60,702 bases of DNA. Source: DATILL01 sp035476575 (GTDB lineage: Bacteria; Actinomycetota; Actinomycetes; Mycobacteriales; JACQDL01). The notes beneath the pieces were generated by a model. The model saw only the letters and a list, made by a program, of their open reading frames with translations, was not told the DNA's origin and searched no databases. The translations under genes and the position numbers were made by a program. Positions 26,214-34,689 of the stretch are shown here, piece by piece; positions within the stretch are counted from its first letter, which is position 1; every line of letters starts with the position of its first letter. The stretch is from NCBI GenBank assembly GCA_035476575.1, contig DATILL010000044.1, forward strand, positions 1 through 60,702. The letters run 5' to 3'.

Positions 26214-27278
26214 GTGACAGTCAGAAGCCGTACTGGTGGTACGGGTGGCGCTACGCAAGGCTTCGTGATCGGGGCCGTACTGCGGGCACTGCGCGAGTCA
26301 ATCGGTCATACCCAGGAGACGCTCGCCGGGCTGCTCCAGATCTCTCCCGAGACCGTCCAGTCATGGGAGAGTGGGCGACGGCCCCTGATCAACGCACCCT
26401 TCATTGAGCTCCAGCGACTCCGCCGCGAGATGGCCGCGGCCGGGGTCCGACCCAGCCTCCTGCGCATCTGGGACCAGGCCCTCACAGCGGACGCGCTCCT
26501 GAGCAGTCTGTGTGCGCAGGTCGACGCGGGCGAACCCCACCCGTTCGCGCACCTTGTTCCGGATCGTACGCTCTCCGAGCTGCTCGGATGGCCCTTGACC
26601 GGCCAGCCACCGCGCGAGCTACGCGGGACGAAGCATCGCCTGCACGTGCCCAGCGCCATCCGCGACGAGTTGGCCAGCGGGCTCCGTAGCGCCGCCACAT
26701 CCTCGACCACTAGTCACGAACAGTCGGCCATGCTACGTCGCCAGGCCAGGTACTTTGTGGCGTCTCACCCGTCGTCGCAGGATTGGCTTGACAAGTACGA
26801 GTCAAGAGACCGCGGCAGATACCTACGCGAGCTCAGAGACTGGAGCCCGGAGTGGCCGGTCGTCCGCTCGGAAGCCGTCTCCAGCGCGCTCCGCGGCGAT
26901 GTAGAGCCGCTCAAGCGATTCATCGGCGAAGGGCTGACCACCGACCGACAGATCGAGGCGAATCTTCAATATTGGGCCTACTGGGTCGGCGAGATGCCGG
27001 TCCTCTGGTCGGCCGACAGTGACATGCTGACGCCGCAGCACTACTCCGGTGAACTGCTCCTCGACTCACTCATTACTGGGCTGGAGTCGGCACCCTACCG
27101 CGACTTGTGCGTGTACTCGATCTGGGCACTCCTCATCAAACGACCTCGACTGATCGAGAACTCGAGCTTGACGGCGCGGCTACGATCCTCTATCGAGGTG
27201 ATGTTGAGCGCCTCCGCATCGCTCGACAACGACACGATCCGCCGCCTCGATCAGATCGCATACCGGATTGGATACTAG
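26214..27278 (+). CDS. XRE family regulator with large C-terminal domain
   Basis: 354 residues, GTG start at 26214. HTH at about 17-65: FVIGAVLRALRESIGHTQET, LAGLLQISPETVQSWESGRR and LINAPFIELQRLRREM. The remaining 280 residues are a helical domain of unknown function, as in regulators on actinobacterial integrative elements. The HD-domain gene starts 6 bases after its stop, so the two form an operon. It may sense element or phage state and control the HD enzyme; this is inference from layout. Confidence 0.75.
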   Translation: MTVRSRTGGTGGATQGFVIGAVLRALRESIGHTQETLAGLLQISPETVQSWESGRRPLINAPFIELQRLRREMAAAGVRPSLLRIWDQALTADALLSSLCAQVDAGEPHPFAHLVPDRTLSELLGWPLTGQPPRELRGTKHRLHVPSAIRDELASGLRSAATSSTTSHEQSAMLRRQARYFVASHPSSQDWLDKYESRDRGRYLRELRDWSPEWPVVRSEAVSSALRGDVEPLKRFIGEGLTTDRQIEANLQYWAYWVGEMPVLWSADSDMLTPQHYSGELLLDSLITGLESAPYRDLCVYSIWALLIKRPRLIENSSLTARLRSSIEVMLSASASLDNDTIRRLDQIAYRIGY

Positions 27279-27284
27279 TTCATC

Positions 27285-27893
27285 GTGGACAACGACAACG
27301 CGGCAATCGTTCGATTCGGCCACGAGACCGGGTTCCTGAAGCACGTGAGTCGGTCCGGCTGGCTGCTGGCTGGCGTGCGAGACGGCGAATCCGTCGCTGA
27401 GCACTCGTTCCGGGTTGGAATCCTTGCGTACTGCATTGCAGTCCAGGAGGGTGCAAATCCGGATCGAGCGGCCACTCTGGGCCTCTTTCACGATGTGCCG
27501 GAGACGCGGATAGGAGATGTGCCGAGCGTCGGCAAACACTACGTTCAGACCGCCGATCCTGTGCAGGTAATCACTGACCAAGTGCGTGGCATGCCCTCTG
27601 AACTAGCAGCACACATCATCGCACTGATTGATGAGCACGAAAGCGCCAAGAGACCGAGCGCCACTCTAGAGGCGAAGTGCAGCAGGGACGCTGACAAGAT
27701 CGAATGCCTCCTCCAGGCGCGCGAGTACCAACGTGAGGGTTACACCCACCTTGACTATTGGGTCTCTACGATGGTGGATGCGGTTGAAACGGTGACCGGG
27801 AAGCGACTGGTCGCGGCCGCCCTCGATGTGTCACCGGCCGCCTGGTGGGAAGACTTTGCCCGCTCATTCGGGCAGCGTCGCGAGTCAGAGTGA
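27285..27893 (+). CDS. HD-domain hydrolase (YfbR/HDDC2-like)
   Basis: 202 residues, GTG start at 27285. The metal site is read from VAEHSFRVGILAYC (His40), LGLFHDVPETRIGD (His69-Asp70) and KCSRDADKIECLL (distal Asp). The fold and spacing fit the YfbR/HDDC2 group of 5'-deoxynucleotidases. A small intracellular enzyme, it would dephosphorylate or hydrolyse nucleotides. Next to an XRE regulator on a mobile element, nucleotide depletion against phage is a reasonable hypothesis, but housekeeping use is equally possible. Confidence 0.8.
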   Translation: MDNDNAAIVRFGHETGFLKHVSRSGWLLAGVRDGESVAEHSFRVGILAYCIAVQEGANPDRAATLGLFHDVPETRIGDVPSVGKHYVQTADPVQVITDQVRGMPSELAAHIIALIDEHESAKRPSATLEAKCSRDADKIECLLQAREYQREGYTHLDYWVSTMVDAVETVTGKRLVAAALDVSPAAWWEDFARSFGQRRESE

Positions 27894-27975
27894 CAGGGAG
27901 CTTCTACGGCACATCGGCCGGAGGCCGCGCAGCCCCCCCGCGCAGGGGTGCATGTTCGAACGTTGGAGGGTACGC

Positions 27976-28611
27976 ATGAGTGGGGCGGACTGGGCAGCAT
28001 GGATCGGCGTAGGGGTCGCCTTGATAGCGATACTGGCGACCATCCTCATCGCTAGATTGCAGCAACAGCGGAAAGTGCTTGCGTTCGAGGCCTACACTGA
28101 ATTTCCCCTATTCGCGCAAGGTCCAATAGTAAGCGACATCGAAATCTCGGCGGAAGGCCGGCGGCTCGCCGTGCCTCATATCCTTCTCGTCACAATCAAG
28201 AATTCGGGCAATCGCGCACTGCGTCCGGAAGACTTCTATGGACCGATACAGGTCAAGTTCACGGACGCGAAGATTGTAACGCTACACATTCAACCTGATC
28301 CTCCTACGCTTGCGCCCGAAATCGAGATCACAAGTGAGGCATCGTTCATCATAAACCCGATTCTTCTCAACGCCGCCGAGGGATTCGTCTGTTATGGCCT
28401 GCTAGACGGCTGCCCTCATCGCTTGACCGTTGATGCCAGAATTGCTGACACGCAAATCCGAGACGTGACGCGCGCCTCTGTCAGTCAGTCACTCCTCGGT
28501 AGGGTAAGGTTGCGCTTCGACTTCTTCGGAATCTCAATTGAGCTGACTCGCCAGAATAGCCCCACGCGACGCGTGCCAGCTTCGAACACCGTTCCGCCCA
28601 AAAGAGACTAG
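27976..28611 (+). CDS. Membrane-anchored protein of unknown function
   Basis: 211 residues, start ATG 27976 with GGAGGG 5 bases upstream. One N-terminal transmembrane helix (WIGVGVALIAILATILIARL) is followed by a soluble beta-rich domain (VPHILLVTIKNSGNRALRPE, EITSEASFIINPILLNAAEG). The bases look richer in A and T than the neighbours, hinting at separate origin. It follows the HD gene by about 80 bases and may be its third operon member. I do not recognise the family; proteins of this shape accompany several phage-defence genes. Confidence 0.65.
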   Translation: MSGADWAAWIGVGVALIAILATILIARLQQQRKVLAFEAYTEFPLFAQGPIVSDIEISAEGRRLAVPHILLVTIKNSGNRALRPEDFYGPIQVKFTDAKIVTLHIQPDPPTLAPEIEITSEASFIINPILLNAAEGFVCYGLLDGCPHRLTVDARIADTQIRDVTRASVSQSLLGRVRLRFDFFGISIELTRQNSPTRRVPASNTVPPKRD

Positions 28612-28764
28612 TGTCGCCGTTCCCGGCTCGCCTGTGCCGGACTCCACACGGCCATTCCAGAGGGTAACGATCCATAGCGGCCCCCGTAGCGGGTTCGCTG
28701 ACTGGCTGACCACGGACTGCGCAGGCCCCCTGGCCAGTACTCCGGGTACCGGCGACTGGGATTA

Positions 28765-30294
28765 TTATGAAGCGGGAGCCTTGACCGTTACGCGCTTGCC
28801 GCGGCTGGCTTCCACAAGGCCTTCTGCCTTGAGCGCCGCGATGGCGCGGCTGGCGGTACCCACGGCGACTGTGTGCATTGTGGCCAGTTCGGCAGTAGTC
28901 GGGAGGTGAGAACCAGGCGGAAAGGCGCCGGACTCGATCGCGGTGCGTACCTCGGCGGCGATGCACTCGTAGGGGCTGAGAGCCTTCGGGCGTGGCGGGG
29001 CAACGCCGGGGCGGCCTTCGCCGGGCATGCGGGGGCTGAGGGCAGCGGCGGCGCGCTGGTCGGCTTCGGCCATCCAGGCGGCGTAGACGCGCAGGGTAGT
29101 GGTGCCGCCGCCGGCGTGGCCGAGGCGGCCGGCGACGGTGCGGATGTCTACGCCTGCGGAGATCAGCTCGGTGGCGCTGTAGTGGCGGAGCTGGTGGATG
29201 TGCATTCCGAGGCCGAGCCGGGCGGCGAGTTTCCGGAATCGCTGGGTCACCGAGGACGGGATGAGGTGGGTGCTGTGGTCCGGCGCGAGCGAGAAGACGT
29301 AGGAGTCGGGGCCGAGGGTTGCCAATGGCGGTGGATTCCGCCTCGGCACGGGCGCGGTGCATGCGTAACACTTCGACGGTGTCGGGGTCGATCGCCACTC
29401 GGCGGTGCTGATGGATCTTGGTGTCCTTCTCCCAGACTCGCGTACCGACCTGGCCGATGCTCGTCCGCAGGCTGATGGTGGCGTTGTCCAGGTCGATGTG
29501 TCGCCACCGCAAGCCGCACAGTTCGCCGCGGCGCGCGCCCGTGGTCATCGCCAACCAGAGCAGCGTCGCCCACTCGGGATCCGCGCTTGCCTCGGTGAGG
29601 ATGCGAGCGGCTTCGTCGGCGGTCGGTGGCTGCGGATCCGGCCGGGGCGGGGCCGGGGGCTCGACCTCGTCCATCGGGTTGTGCGCGACCCAGCGCCAGC
29701 GGACTGCGCGCTTGAAAGCGCCGCTGAGGATCCAGTGCACCTGCCGGATCGAGGAGGCGGCCAGCGGCTTGCACTTGTGCGGCACCCAGCGGTGGTCGCA
29801 CTCGTGCTTGCGGGGCGTCCGGTGGTCGATACCTGGCCGGCCGTTGCAGTGCGCGCGGCAAGTGCGGAGCCGCGTGTAGAAGGAGTCGAGCAGCTCGGCG
29901 TCCAGGCGGGCCACCATGACGGCGCCGATCACGGGGCGGATGTGCTTGGCGATCAGCGCCTCGTAGGTACTGCGGGTGGTGTCCTCCACGTCGAGCAGCT
30001 CCAGGTACCGGTCGATGAGCTGGTCGATGGTCGCCCGGGTGCGCGGGTTGCGCTGCTCGTCCACCTGGTTGAGCAGGCGGGTCATAACCTTCTTCGCCTC
30101 GGCGCGGGCGGTGCGCTCGGCCTGCTTCGTCGCGGTCGGGCCGAGCGGGACGACTCGGTCAGGTAGTTCCGCCGGCTGGTCAACGGGTCCACTCCGGCAT
30201 ACACCCGAACGCGGAAGGAACCACTTGGAAGCCGGTCGATGCTGCCGCGCTGCCGGTCTGCCGGGCCTGCTGGAGGCGTCACGAGTTCGAGCAT
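28765..30294 (-). pseudogene. int: Tyrosine integrase with C-terminal GntR-type domain, frameshifted twice
   Basis: From MLELVTPPAGPADRQRGSID (ATG 30294) an AP2-like arm domain runs to NYLTE. The frame shifts near 30165 and continues with the SAM-like domain and catalytic TGARRGELCGLRWRHIDL (Arg). It shifts again near 29345, then gives MHIHQLRHYSATELISAG (His-x-x-Arg), TVAGRLGHAGGGTTTLRVY (His and Tyr). All catalytic residues are present. The last 70 residues are a GntR-like winged helix (IAAEVRTAIESGAFPPGSHL, IAALKAEGLVEASRGKR). It lies 130 bases from the right att repeat, as expected for the element's own integrase. Confidence 0.85.
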
Positions 30295-30419
30295 AAGCCC
30301 AACTCGCGTCACGTCTGATGTCACGACCTCGAACGCGAGGGGGAGCACCAGTTCGCCCGTTGAGTAAGACGCTCGACATTTCCGCAGGTCAGGCGGGGTG
30401 TTCTAGCTGGATGATGGGG

Positions 30420-30462
30420 GCGCGCTCGGCAGGATTCGAACCTGCAACCTCTTGATCCGTAG
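30420..30462. repeat. att repeat, right (within tRNA-Arg)
   Basis: Identical over 43 bases to 12206-12248. It covers the 3' part of the intact tRNA-Arg gene, the typical crossover zone for tyrosine integrases. Confidence 0.9.
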
Positions 30463-30493
30463 TCAAGTGCTCTATCCGTTGAGCTACGAGCGC
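30421..30493 (-). tRNA. tRNA-Arg (ACG)
   Basis: 73 nt on the minus strand. The acceptor stem GCGCTCG pairs with CGAGCGC, the anticodon stem is CTTGA/TCAAG around loop CTACGGA (anticodon ACG), and the T arm is GCAGGTTCGAATCCTGC. CCA is not encoded. It is the integration site of the 12206-30462 element, which leaves this copy complete. Confidence 0.95.
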
Positions 30494-30527
30494 TGGCACG
30501 GAGGACCGGCAGGGCCGGGCTCCGGGG

Positions 30528-30617
30528 CGGAGGCTCCGGGATTTGAACCCGGGAGGGGGGTTGGCCCCCAACCGCATTAGCAGTGCGGCGCCATAGACCG
30601 GACTAGGCGAAGCCTCC
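30528..30617 (-). tRNA. tRNA-Ser (GCT)
   Basis: 90 nt on the minus strand with a long variable arm. Acceptor stem GGAGGCT/AGCCTCC, anticodon stem CCGCA/TGCGG around CTGCTAA (anticodon GCT), T arm CCGGGTTCAAATCCCGG. It is 34 bases from tRNA-Arg and probably cotranscribed with it. Confidence 0.95.
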
Positions 30618-30683
30618 CGGGGCCCCATCCGAGGCCACCGGCTCGTCAGGGTACAAGGTCACGCACCTCCCCGGCAAAGCGGT

Positions 30684-31763
30684 TCACCCCGCACCCGACC
30701 CCAGCCCCGGCGTCGCCCAGGTCAGCGCCTCCGCCAGCGCCGGCCGCCATACCCGGAACGTGTGCGCCCCCGGCCGAGCATGCACCTCCACGGTCAACCC
30801 GGCCGCACGCAGCTCAACCGCCAGCCGCCGTAGCTCCCCCAGAATCTCCGCGTCCCCGGTCCCGCAGTCCAGCCAGACCCGGGTCGGCGGCCCAGCTCCG
30901 AGCGCCGCCCCGTAGTCCGCCGGGGTGTTCGCCCGGATCTTCACGTCCGCCCCTGGCCCGGTCCCGAACAGCGCCCCCAGCCCACCCGCGTACGTCGGCC
31001 GTGGCAGCCCGCTCATCGCCACGATCGTCCCGAACAGCGCCCGGTGCCGCAGCCCCACGTTCAGCGCGCAGTACCCGCCCGCGGACATCCCCCCGAGCAC
31101 CCGCGCCCCCCGCGCCGGCTCGGTCCGCAGCGCCCCGTCGACCGCGGGCAGCACGTCGTCCACCAGATGCGTCTCGGCCAGCTCGCGTACCGAGTCGACG
31201 CACTCCGAGTCGTCCAGCCAGCCCCGGCTCATCCGCGGCGCGACGATGATTAACGGCCGTCCCGCCGCCGCCAGCCGCGCCCCAAGCCTCCCGGCTCGCC
31301 CGCCACGGAACCAGTCCCCCGGCACCCCCGGCGCCCCATGCAGCAGGTACGCCACCGGGAACCGCCGCCCCGGTGAGCCGAAGTACTGCGGCGGCAGGTA
31401 GACCAGCGCCTCGGTCGGGCCGAACCCGCTGCCCCGGTCCGGCACCCGGAGGTGTGCGGTCAGCCCCTGCGGGTAACGGCGCAACACCTGGTCCGGCGGG
31501 AGCGCCACGACAGACTCGTACGACGGCCAGTTCCGCTCGCCGTCCACCACGTTCACGACGTCGCCCAGCTTCGGCAGGTAGTCGAAGTACCGGTTGACCG
31601 CGGACGCCACACCGACCGACGACAGCAACACCGCCACCGCCAGCCCCACCCGCCCGAGCCACCGCCGCCACCGCCCCAGGACCCGCCAGCCGACCCAGGC
31701 CAGCAGCGCCAGCGTCAACACGGCGCCAAGGAATGGCCACGACACCACCGACCAGTCCTGCAC
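30684..31763 (-). CDS. Membrane-anchored esterase (esterase D / antigen 85-like)
   Basis: 359 residues, GTG start at 31763. Two N-terminal hydrophobic segments (FLGAVLTLALLAWVGW, LGRVGLAVAVLLSSVGVASA) precede an alpha/beta hydrolase domain of the PF00756 type: VAYLLHGAPGVPGDWF, nucleophile elbow VLGGMSAGGYCALN, acid region VWLDCGTGDAE and base His in ARPGAHTFRVW. It acts outside the membrane on ester or acyl-sugar substrates that cannot be named. Transcribed leftward; the next gene upstream is the MprF-like protein, about 100 bases away. Confidence 0.85.
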   Translation of the reverse strand: MQDWSVVSWPFLGAVLTLALLAWVGWRVLGRWRRWLGRVGLAVAVLLSSVGVASAVNRYFDYLPKLGDVVNVVDGERNWPSYESVVALPPDQVLRRYPQGLTAHLRVPDRGSGFGPTEALVYLPPQYFGSPGRRFPVAYLLHGAPGVPGDWFRGGRAGRLGARLAAAGRPLIIVAPRMSRGWLDDSECVDSVRELAETHLVDDVLPAVDGALRTEPARGARVLGGMSAGGYCALNVGLRHRALFGTIVAMSGLPRPTYAGGLGALFGTGPGADVKIRANTPADYGAALGAGPPTRVWLDCGTGDAEILGELRRLAVELRAAGLTVEVHARPGAHTFRVWRPALAEALTWATPGLGSGAG

Positions 31764-31859
31764 TCCGTCCCACCCCCGAGCCCCACGTCTTCAGAGCCGC
31801 CGCGGCTTTGCCTGATACGCCGGTTCACCTGATACGACGTCTACCCACGGACGACGTAG

Positions 31860-33752
31860 CTAAGGACGACGCAGCAGCTTTTGCAGTGGTTTCGGGCGGA
31901 CCAGGAACGCCTCGGCCTCCATTGCCGCGAACGCGATCCGTGGTAGGTCCCGAGTCGAGGGGAACGAGATGAACCGCGGCTCCCAGGCCGGCCGGAACTT
32001 GAGGTTGAACCGGTACAGCGACTCGATCTGGAACCACCGCGACACGAACACCAGCAGCCCCCGCCAGGCCCGCAGGATCGGCCCGGCCCCGATCTTCTCC
32101 CCCCGTTCCAACGCCGCCCGGAACACGGCGAAGTTCAGCGACAGCCGCTTGACCCCGAGCTCGCTCGCCGCCTGGATCAGCTTCACAATCATGAACTCGT
32201 TCAGCCCGTTGTCCGAGGCGCGGTCCCGCCGCATCAGGTCCAGCGACAGTCCGTCCCGGCCCCACGGCACGAAGTTCAGCAGCCCACGCAGCCGCCCACC
32301 CTGGTACGCCGTGACCATCACGCAGTCGCCGTCCGCCGGGTCACCGAGCCGGGAGAGCGCCATCGAGAAACCCCGCTCGACCGCCGCGCCCCGCCACGCC
32401 GCCGCCACCGCGAGCAGCTCCTCAAACTCGCCGGCGGGGATGTCCCGCGCCCGCCGTACCAGGACTGTGTAGCCGGCCCGCTCGACCCGGGCGACGGCCT
32501 GGCGCACCCCGCGCATCGGCCGCCCGTCCAGCGTGAACTCCCCGGCGTCGACGATCGCCTCGTCCCCCAGCTCCAGTGCGTCCAGGTCGGCCTCCCGGCG
32601 CCAGATCGTGGCGCCCAGCTCGCTGCACCCGATCACCGCCGGCACCCACGCGTACAGGCGGGTCATCTCCAGGAACGCGCAGATCGCCCCCGGCCAGGCC
32701 TCGTAGTCGCCGATCGGGTCGCCGCTGGCCAGCGCCACTCCGGACACCACCCGGTAGGTGATCGCCGCCTTGCCGCTCTCGGACCAGACGACGTTCTTGT
32801 CCCGGCGCAGCGCGAAGTACCCGAGCGAGTCCCGCTGGCCCTGCTTGTCCAGCAGCCGCCGTAGCCGCTGCTCGTCCTCCTCCGTCAGCCGCGCGGCCGG
32901 CTGGGACGTGCGCAGCACAAGGTACGCGGTGAGGAACAGGGTGAGGATCCCCAGCCCGAGCAGGGTGGCGGTGACCATGTCGTCCGCCCGATCGCTGTCG
33001 AACGCGAGCGGCCCCGGCACCCCGACCAGCCCGTAGAGCACGTGCTTGAGCTGCACCCACATCGATGGCGCCCCGATGATCCGGCCGTGGTTGATCAGCA
33101 GCAGCGCCATCCCGATCACCACGTCCAGGACCAGCAACTGCGCCAGCACGCGGACCGCGTACCAGCGGGTCAACGGGTCGCCCCGGGCGTAGAACTCGCG
33201 CCGGGACACGATCAGCATCGCCAGGATGGCCAGCGAGATCCCGGCCTCCTCGACGTCCAGGCCCTTGAGCACGTGCGACCCCACCAGCAGCGCGGTCACC
33301 CCCACGGCGACCCGCCAGGCCCGGCGCTTGCGACGGCGCAGGCCGCGGGCGACGTACAGCAGCACCACGCCCAGTGCGGCGGTCACCGCAGCCGCGATCG
33401 CGGACGCGCTGGTCGGGATGATCTGGGTGAGCTGGTGGATCCGGTCCCGCTGGCCGGGCAGCAGCGCGCTGACGATCGTCAGTACGGCGAACAGCCAGGT
33501 CACCGTGGCGACGACGCCCGCGGTCCGCCGGCGGGATGACGCCCAGCGGGCGCGCAGCTCTGCCGCCCGCAGCTCAGCGGCCCCCTGCGCGTCGGCAGGA
33601 GCCTCGGCGGCGCGGCTGGCTGCCGTGGGGTCGTCCGGTGGACCGCCGCAAGAGACCTGGGCGTGGTCTCCGGCGGCACCGGCTGCCCCGGCGGCCTCGT
33701 CCTTGGCGTGCAATCTCCCCCCAAGACGGCGGAAGGGTGCGCTCACGGTCAC
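31860..33752 (-). CDS. MprF-like phosphatidylglycerol aminoacyltransferase (DUF2156)
   Basis: 630 residues. The N-terminal third has several transmembrane helices (VATVTWLFAVLTIVSALLPG, AVTAALGVVLLYVARGL, LLVLDVVIGMALLLINHG, LLGLGILTLFLTAYLVL). The C-terminal half is a DUF2156 double-GNAT domain (SLGYFALRRDKNVVWSESGK, RGLLNFVPWGRDGLSLDLMR, LNEFMIVKLIQAASELGVKR, LNFAVFRAALERG). The family moves an amino acid from aminoacyl-tRNA to phosphatidylglycerol, lowering envelope charge. There is no fused lysyl-tRNA synthetase, unlike mycobacterial LysX. Confidence 0.85.
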   Translation of the reverse strand: MTVSAPFRRLGGRLHAKDEAAGAAGAAGDHAQVSCGGPPDDPTAASRAAEAPADAQGAAELRAAELRARWASSRRRTAGVVATVTWLFAVLTIVSALLPGQRDRIHQLTQIIPTSASAIAAAVTAALGVVLLYVARGLRRRKRRAWRVAVGVTALLVGSHVLKGLDVEEAGISLAILAMLIVSRREFYARGDPLTRWYAVRVLAQLLVLDVVIGMALLLINHGRIIGAPSMWVQLKHVLYGLVGVPGPLAFDSDRADDMVTATLLGLGILTLFLTAYLVLRTSQPAARLTEEDEQRLRRLLDKQGQRDSLGYFALRRDKNVVWSESGKAAITYRVVSGVALASGDPIGDYEAWPGAICAFLEMTRLYAWVPAVIGCSELGATIWRREADLDALELGDEAIVDAGEFTLDGRPMRGVRQAVARVERAGYTVLVRRARDIPAGEFEELLAVAAAWRGAAVERGFSMALSRLGDPADGDCVMVTAYQGGRLRGLLNFVPWGRDGLSLDLMRRDRASDNGLNEFMIVKLIQAASELGVKRLSLNFAVFRAALERGEKIGAGPILRAWRGLLVFVSRWFQIESLYRFNLKFRPAWEPRFISFPSTRDLPRIAFAAMEAEAFLVRPKPLQKLLRRP

Positions 33753-33859
33753 GATTGTCGCCTCACTCGAACATGCCTGAAACCCACCGGCTACGTCGAG
33801 GCACGACGGAGCCGCCTGGTTGACCGATAACGGTCACGAGAGTTTGCGCACGAGACACC

Positions 33860-34651
33860 TCAGCCTGGGCAGGACGCCAGTGACACCGGCCCGCCCGGGA
33901 GCTGTTCCCCACGCTGCACCTTACGGCAACCGCGCTCGACGTACCTGCTCCCGCGCCAAGACCACAGTATCCAGTAGTTCGTCCCGGTTGCGTAGTCGGG
34001 CTGGTAGTCGTTGACCGTGCCGAGGATCTCGTCGACGCCGTCGCCGTCCAGGTCGCGGGCGGTCAGGTCCGGGGTGTCGGTGGAGTACGCGCCGCCGGCC
34101 GACAGGTCGGTGAGCGTCCCGGTGGGGTTCACGAGCACGACGTTCATCGCGCCGCCGTGCGCGCCCTGGCCAGCCGGGACGAAGCAGTGCGCAAGCCGGT
34201 CGCAGGTCGGCTTCGGCAGCGCCGCGTCAAAGTAGAGGTCGCCGTACCGGAGCCTGGCCGAGCCCAGCCGGTTGCCTGCGGCGTCGATCGTGAGCAGGTA
34301 GGCCACCTGCCCGGCCGCGGAGGTGTCGGGCCCGCGGACCAGCGCGAGGTGGACGCGCGGGTGGACGTTGGCCAGGATCGCGGTCGCCCGGCAGGTGGCT
34401 GCGACGCAGGCGGGGATGGCGCGGACTGGTACGGCGGCCAGGGCCGGCGGGGTAGGCAGGGCCGGCGGGGTGGGGATGTGCGCCGACGCCGGCCCGGAGC
34501 CGCCGGCCGGCGCGACCGACCCGGACGGCGGGGCGGACCGGACGGCGACCGGCTGGCCACCCGTGCTCGACGTACAGCCGACCAACCCGAGCGACCCCAG
34601 CAACCCGAGCGGCAGGATCGCGACGACGGCGTACTGACTAAGCTGAGGCAC
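33860..34651 (-). CDS. Lipoprotein with a repeat-calcium-site-like segment
   Basis: 263 residues with a lipoprotein signal (AILPLGLLGSLGLVGC, lipobox LVGC). A low-complexity Pro/Ala linker follows, then a globular domain with ARDLDGDGVDEILGTVNDYQ, an FG-GAP/VCBS-like calcium loop, and two Cys pairs (IPACVAATC, PTCDRLAHC). It is exported and lipid-anchored. Function is unknown; no partner is evident in the neighbours. Confidence 0.7.
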   Translation of the reverse strand: MPQLSQYAVVAILPLGLLGSLGLVGCTSSTGGQPVAVRSAPPSGSVAPAGGSGPASAHIPTPPALPTPPALAAVPVRAIPACVAATCRATAILANVHPRVHLALVRGPDTSAAGQVAYLLTIDAAGNRLGSARLRYGDLYFDAALPKPTCDRLAHCFVPAGQGAHGGAMNVVLVNPTGTLTDLSAGGAYSTDTPDLTARDLDGDGVDEILGTVNDYQPDYATGTNYWILWSWRGSRYVERGCRKVQRGEQLPGGPVSLASCPG

Positions 34652-34689
34652 GGCGCGAGGCTACCAACTGACAAACGGGATGAAATGGT

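Larger units (their letters stand above)
12206..30462. mobile_element. Integrative element at tRNA-Arg(ACG), about 18.2 kb
   Basis: Bounded by perfect 43-bp direct repeats, with a tyrosine integrase beside the right repeat and the intact tRNA reconstituted there. Contents: toxin-antitoxin pair, caspase/hydrolase pair, sigma factor and membrane partner, MobF relaxase, IS982 insertion, palindrome cluster, XRE proteins, an excisionase-like protein and an XRE-HD-membrane trio. There is a relaxase but no visible coupling protein, FtsK-like TraB or secretion genes, so at best it was mobilisable. Integrase, relaxase and sigma factor are interrupted, suggesting it is now fixed in place. Confidence 0.85.

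Noticed and set aside
3307..30462. Poor assembly as the sole cause of all left-half lesions
   Set aside because: The right 30 kb of the same sequence has almost none, and several lesions are deletions or truncations rather than run-length errors; some run-length cases still need read support.
12206..30462. Self-transmissible actinomycete integrative conjugative element
   Set aside because: No FtsK/SpoIIIE-like TraB, replication initiator or secretion genes can be seen, so only mobilisable status is supported.
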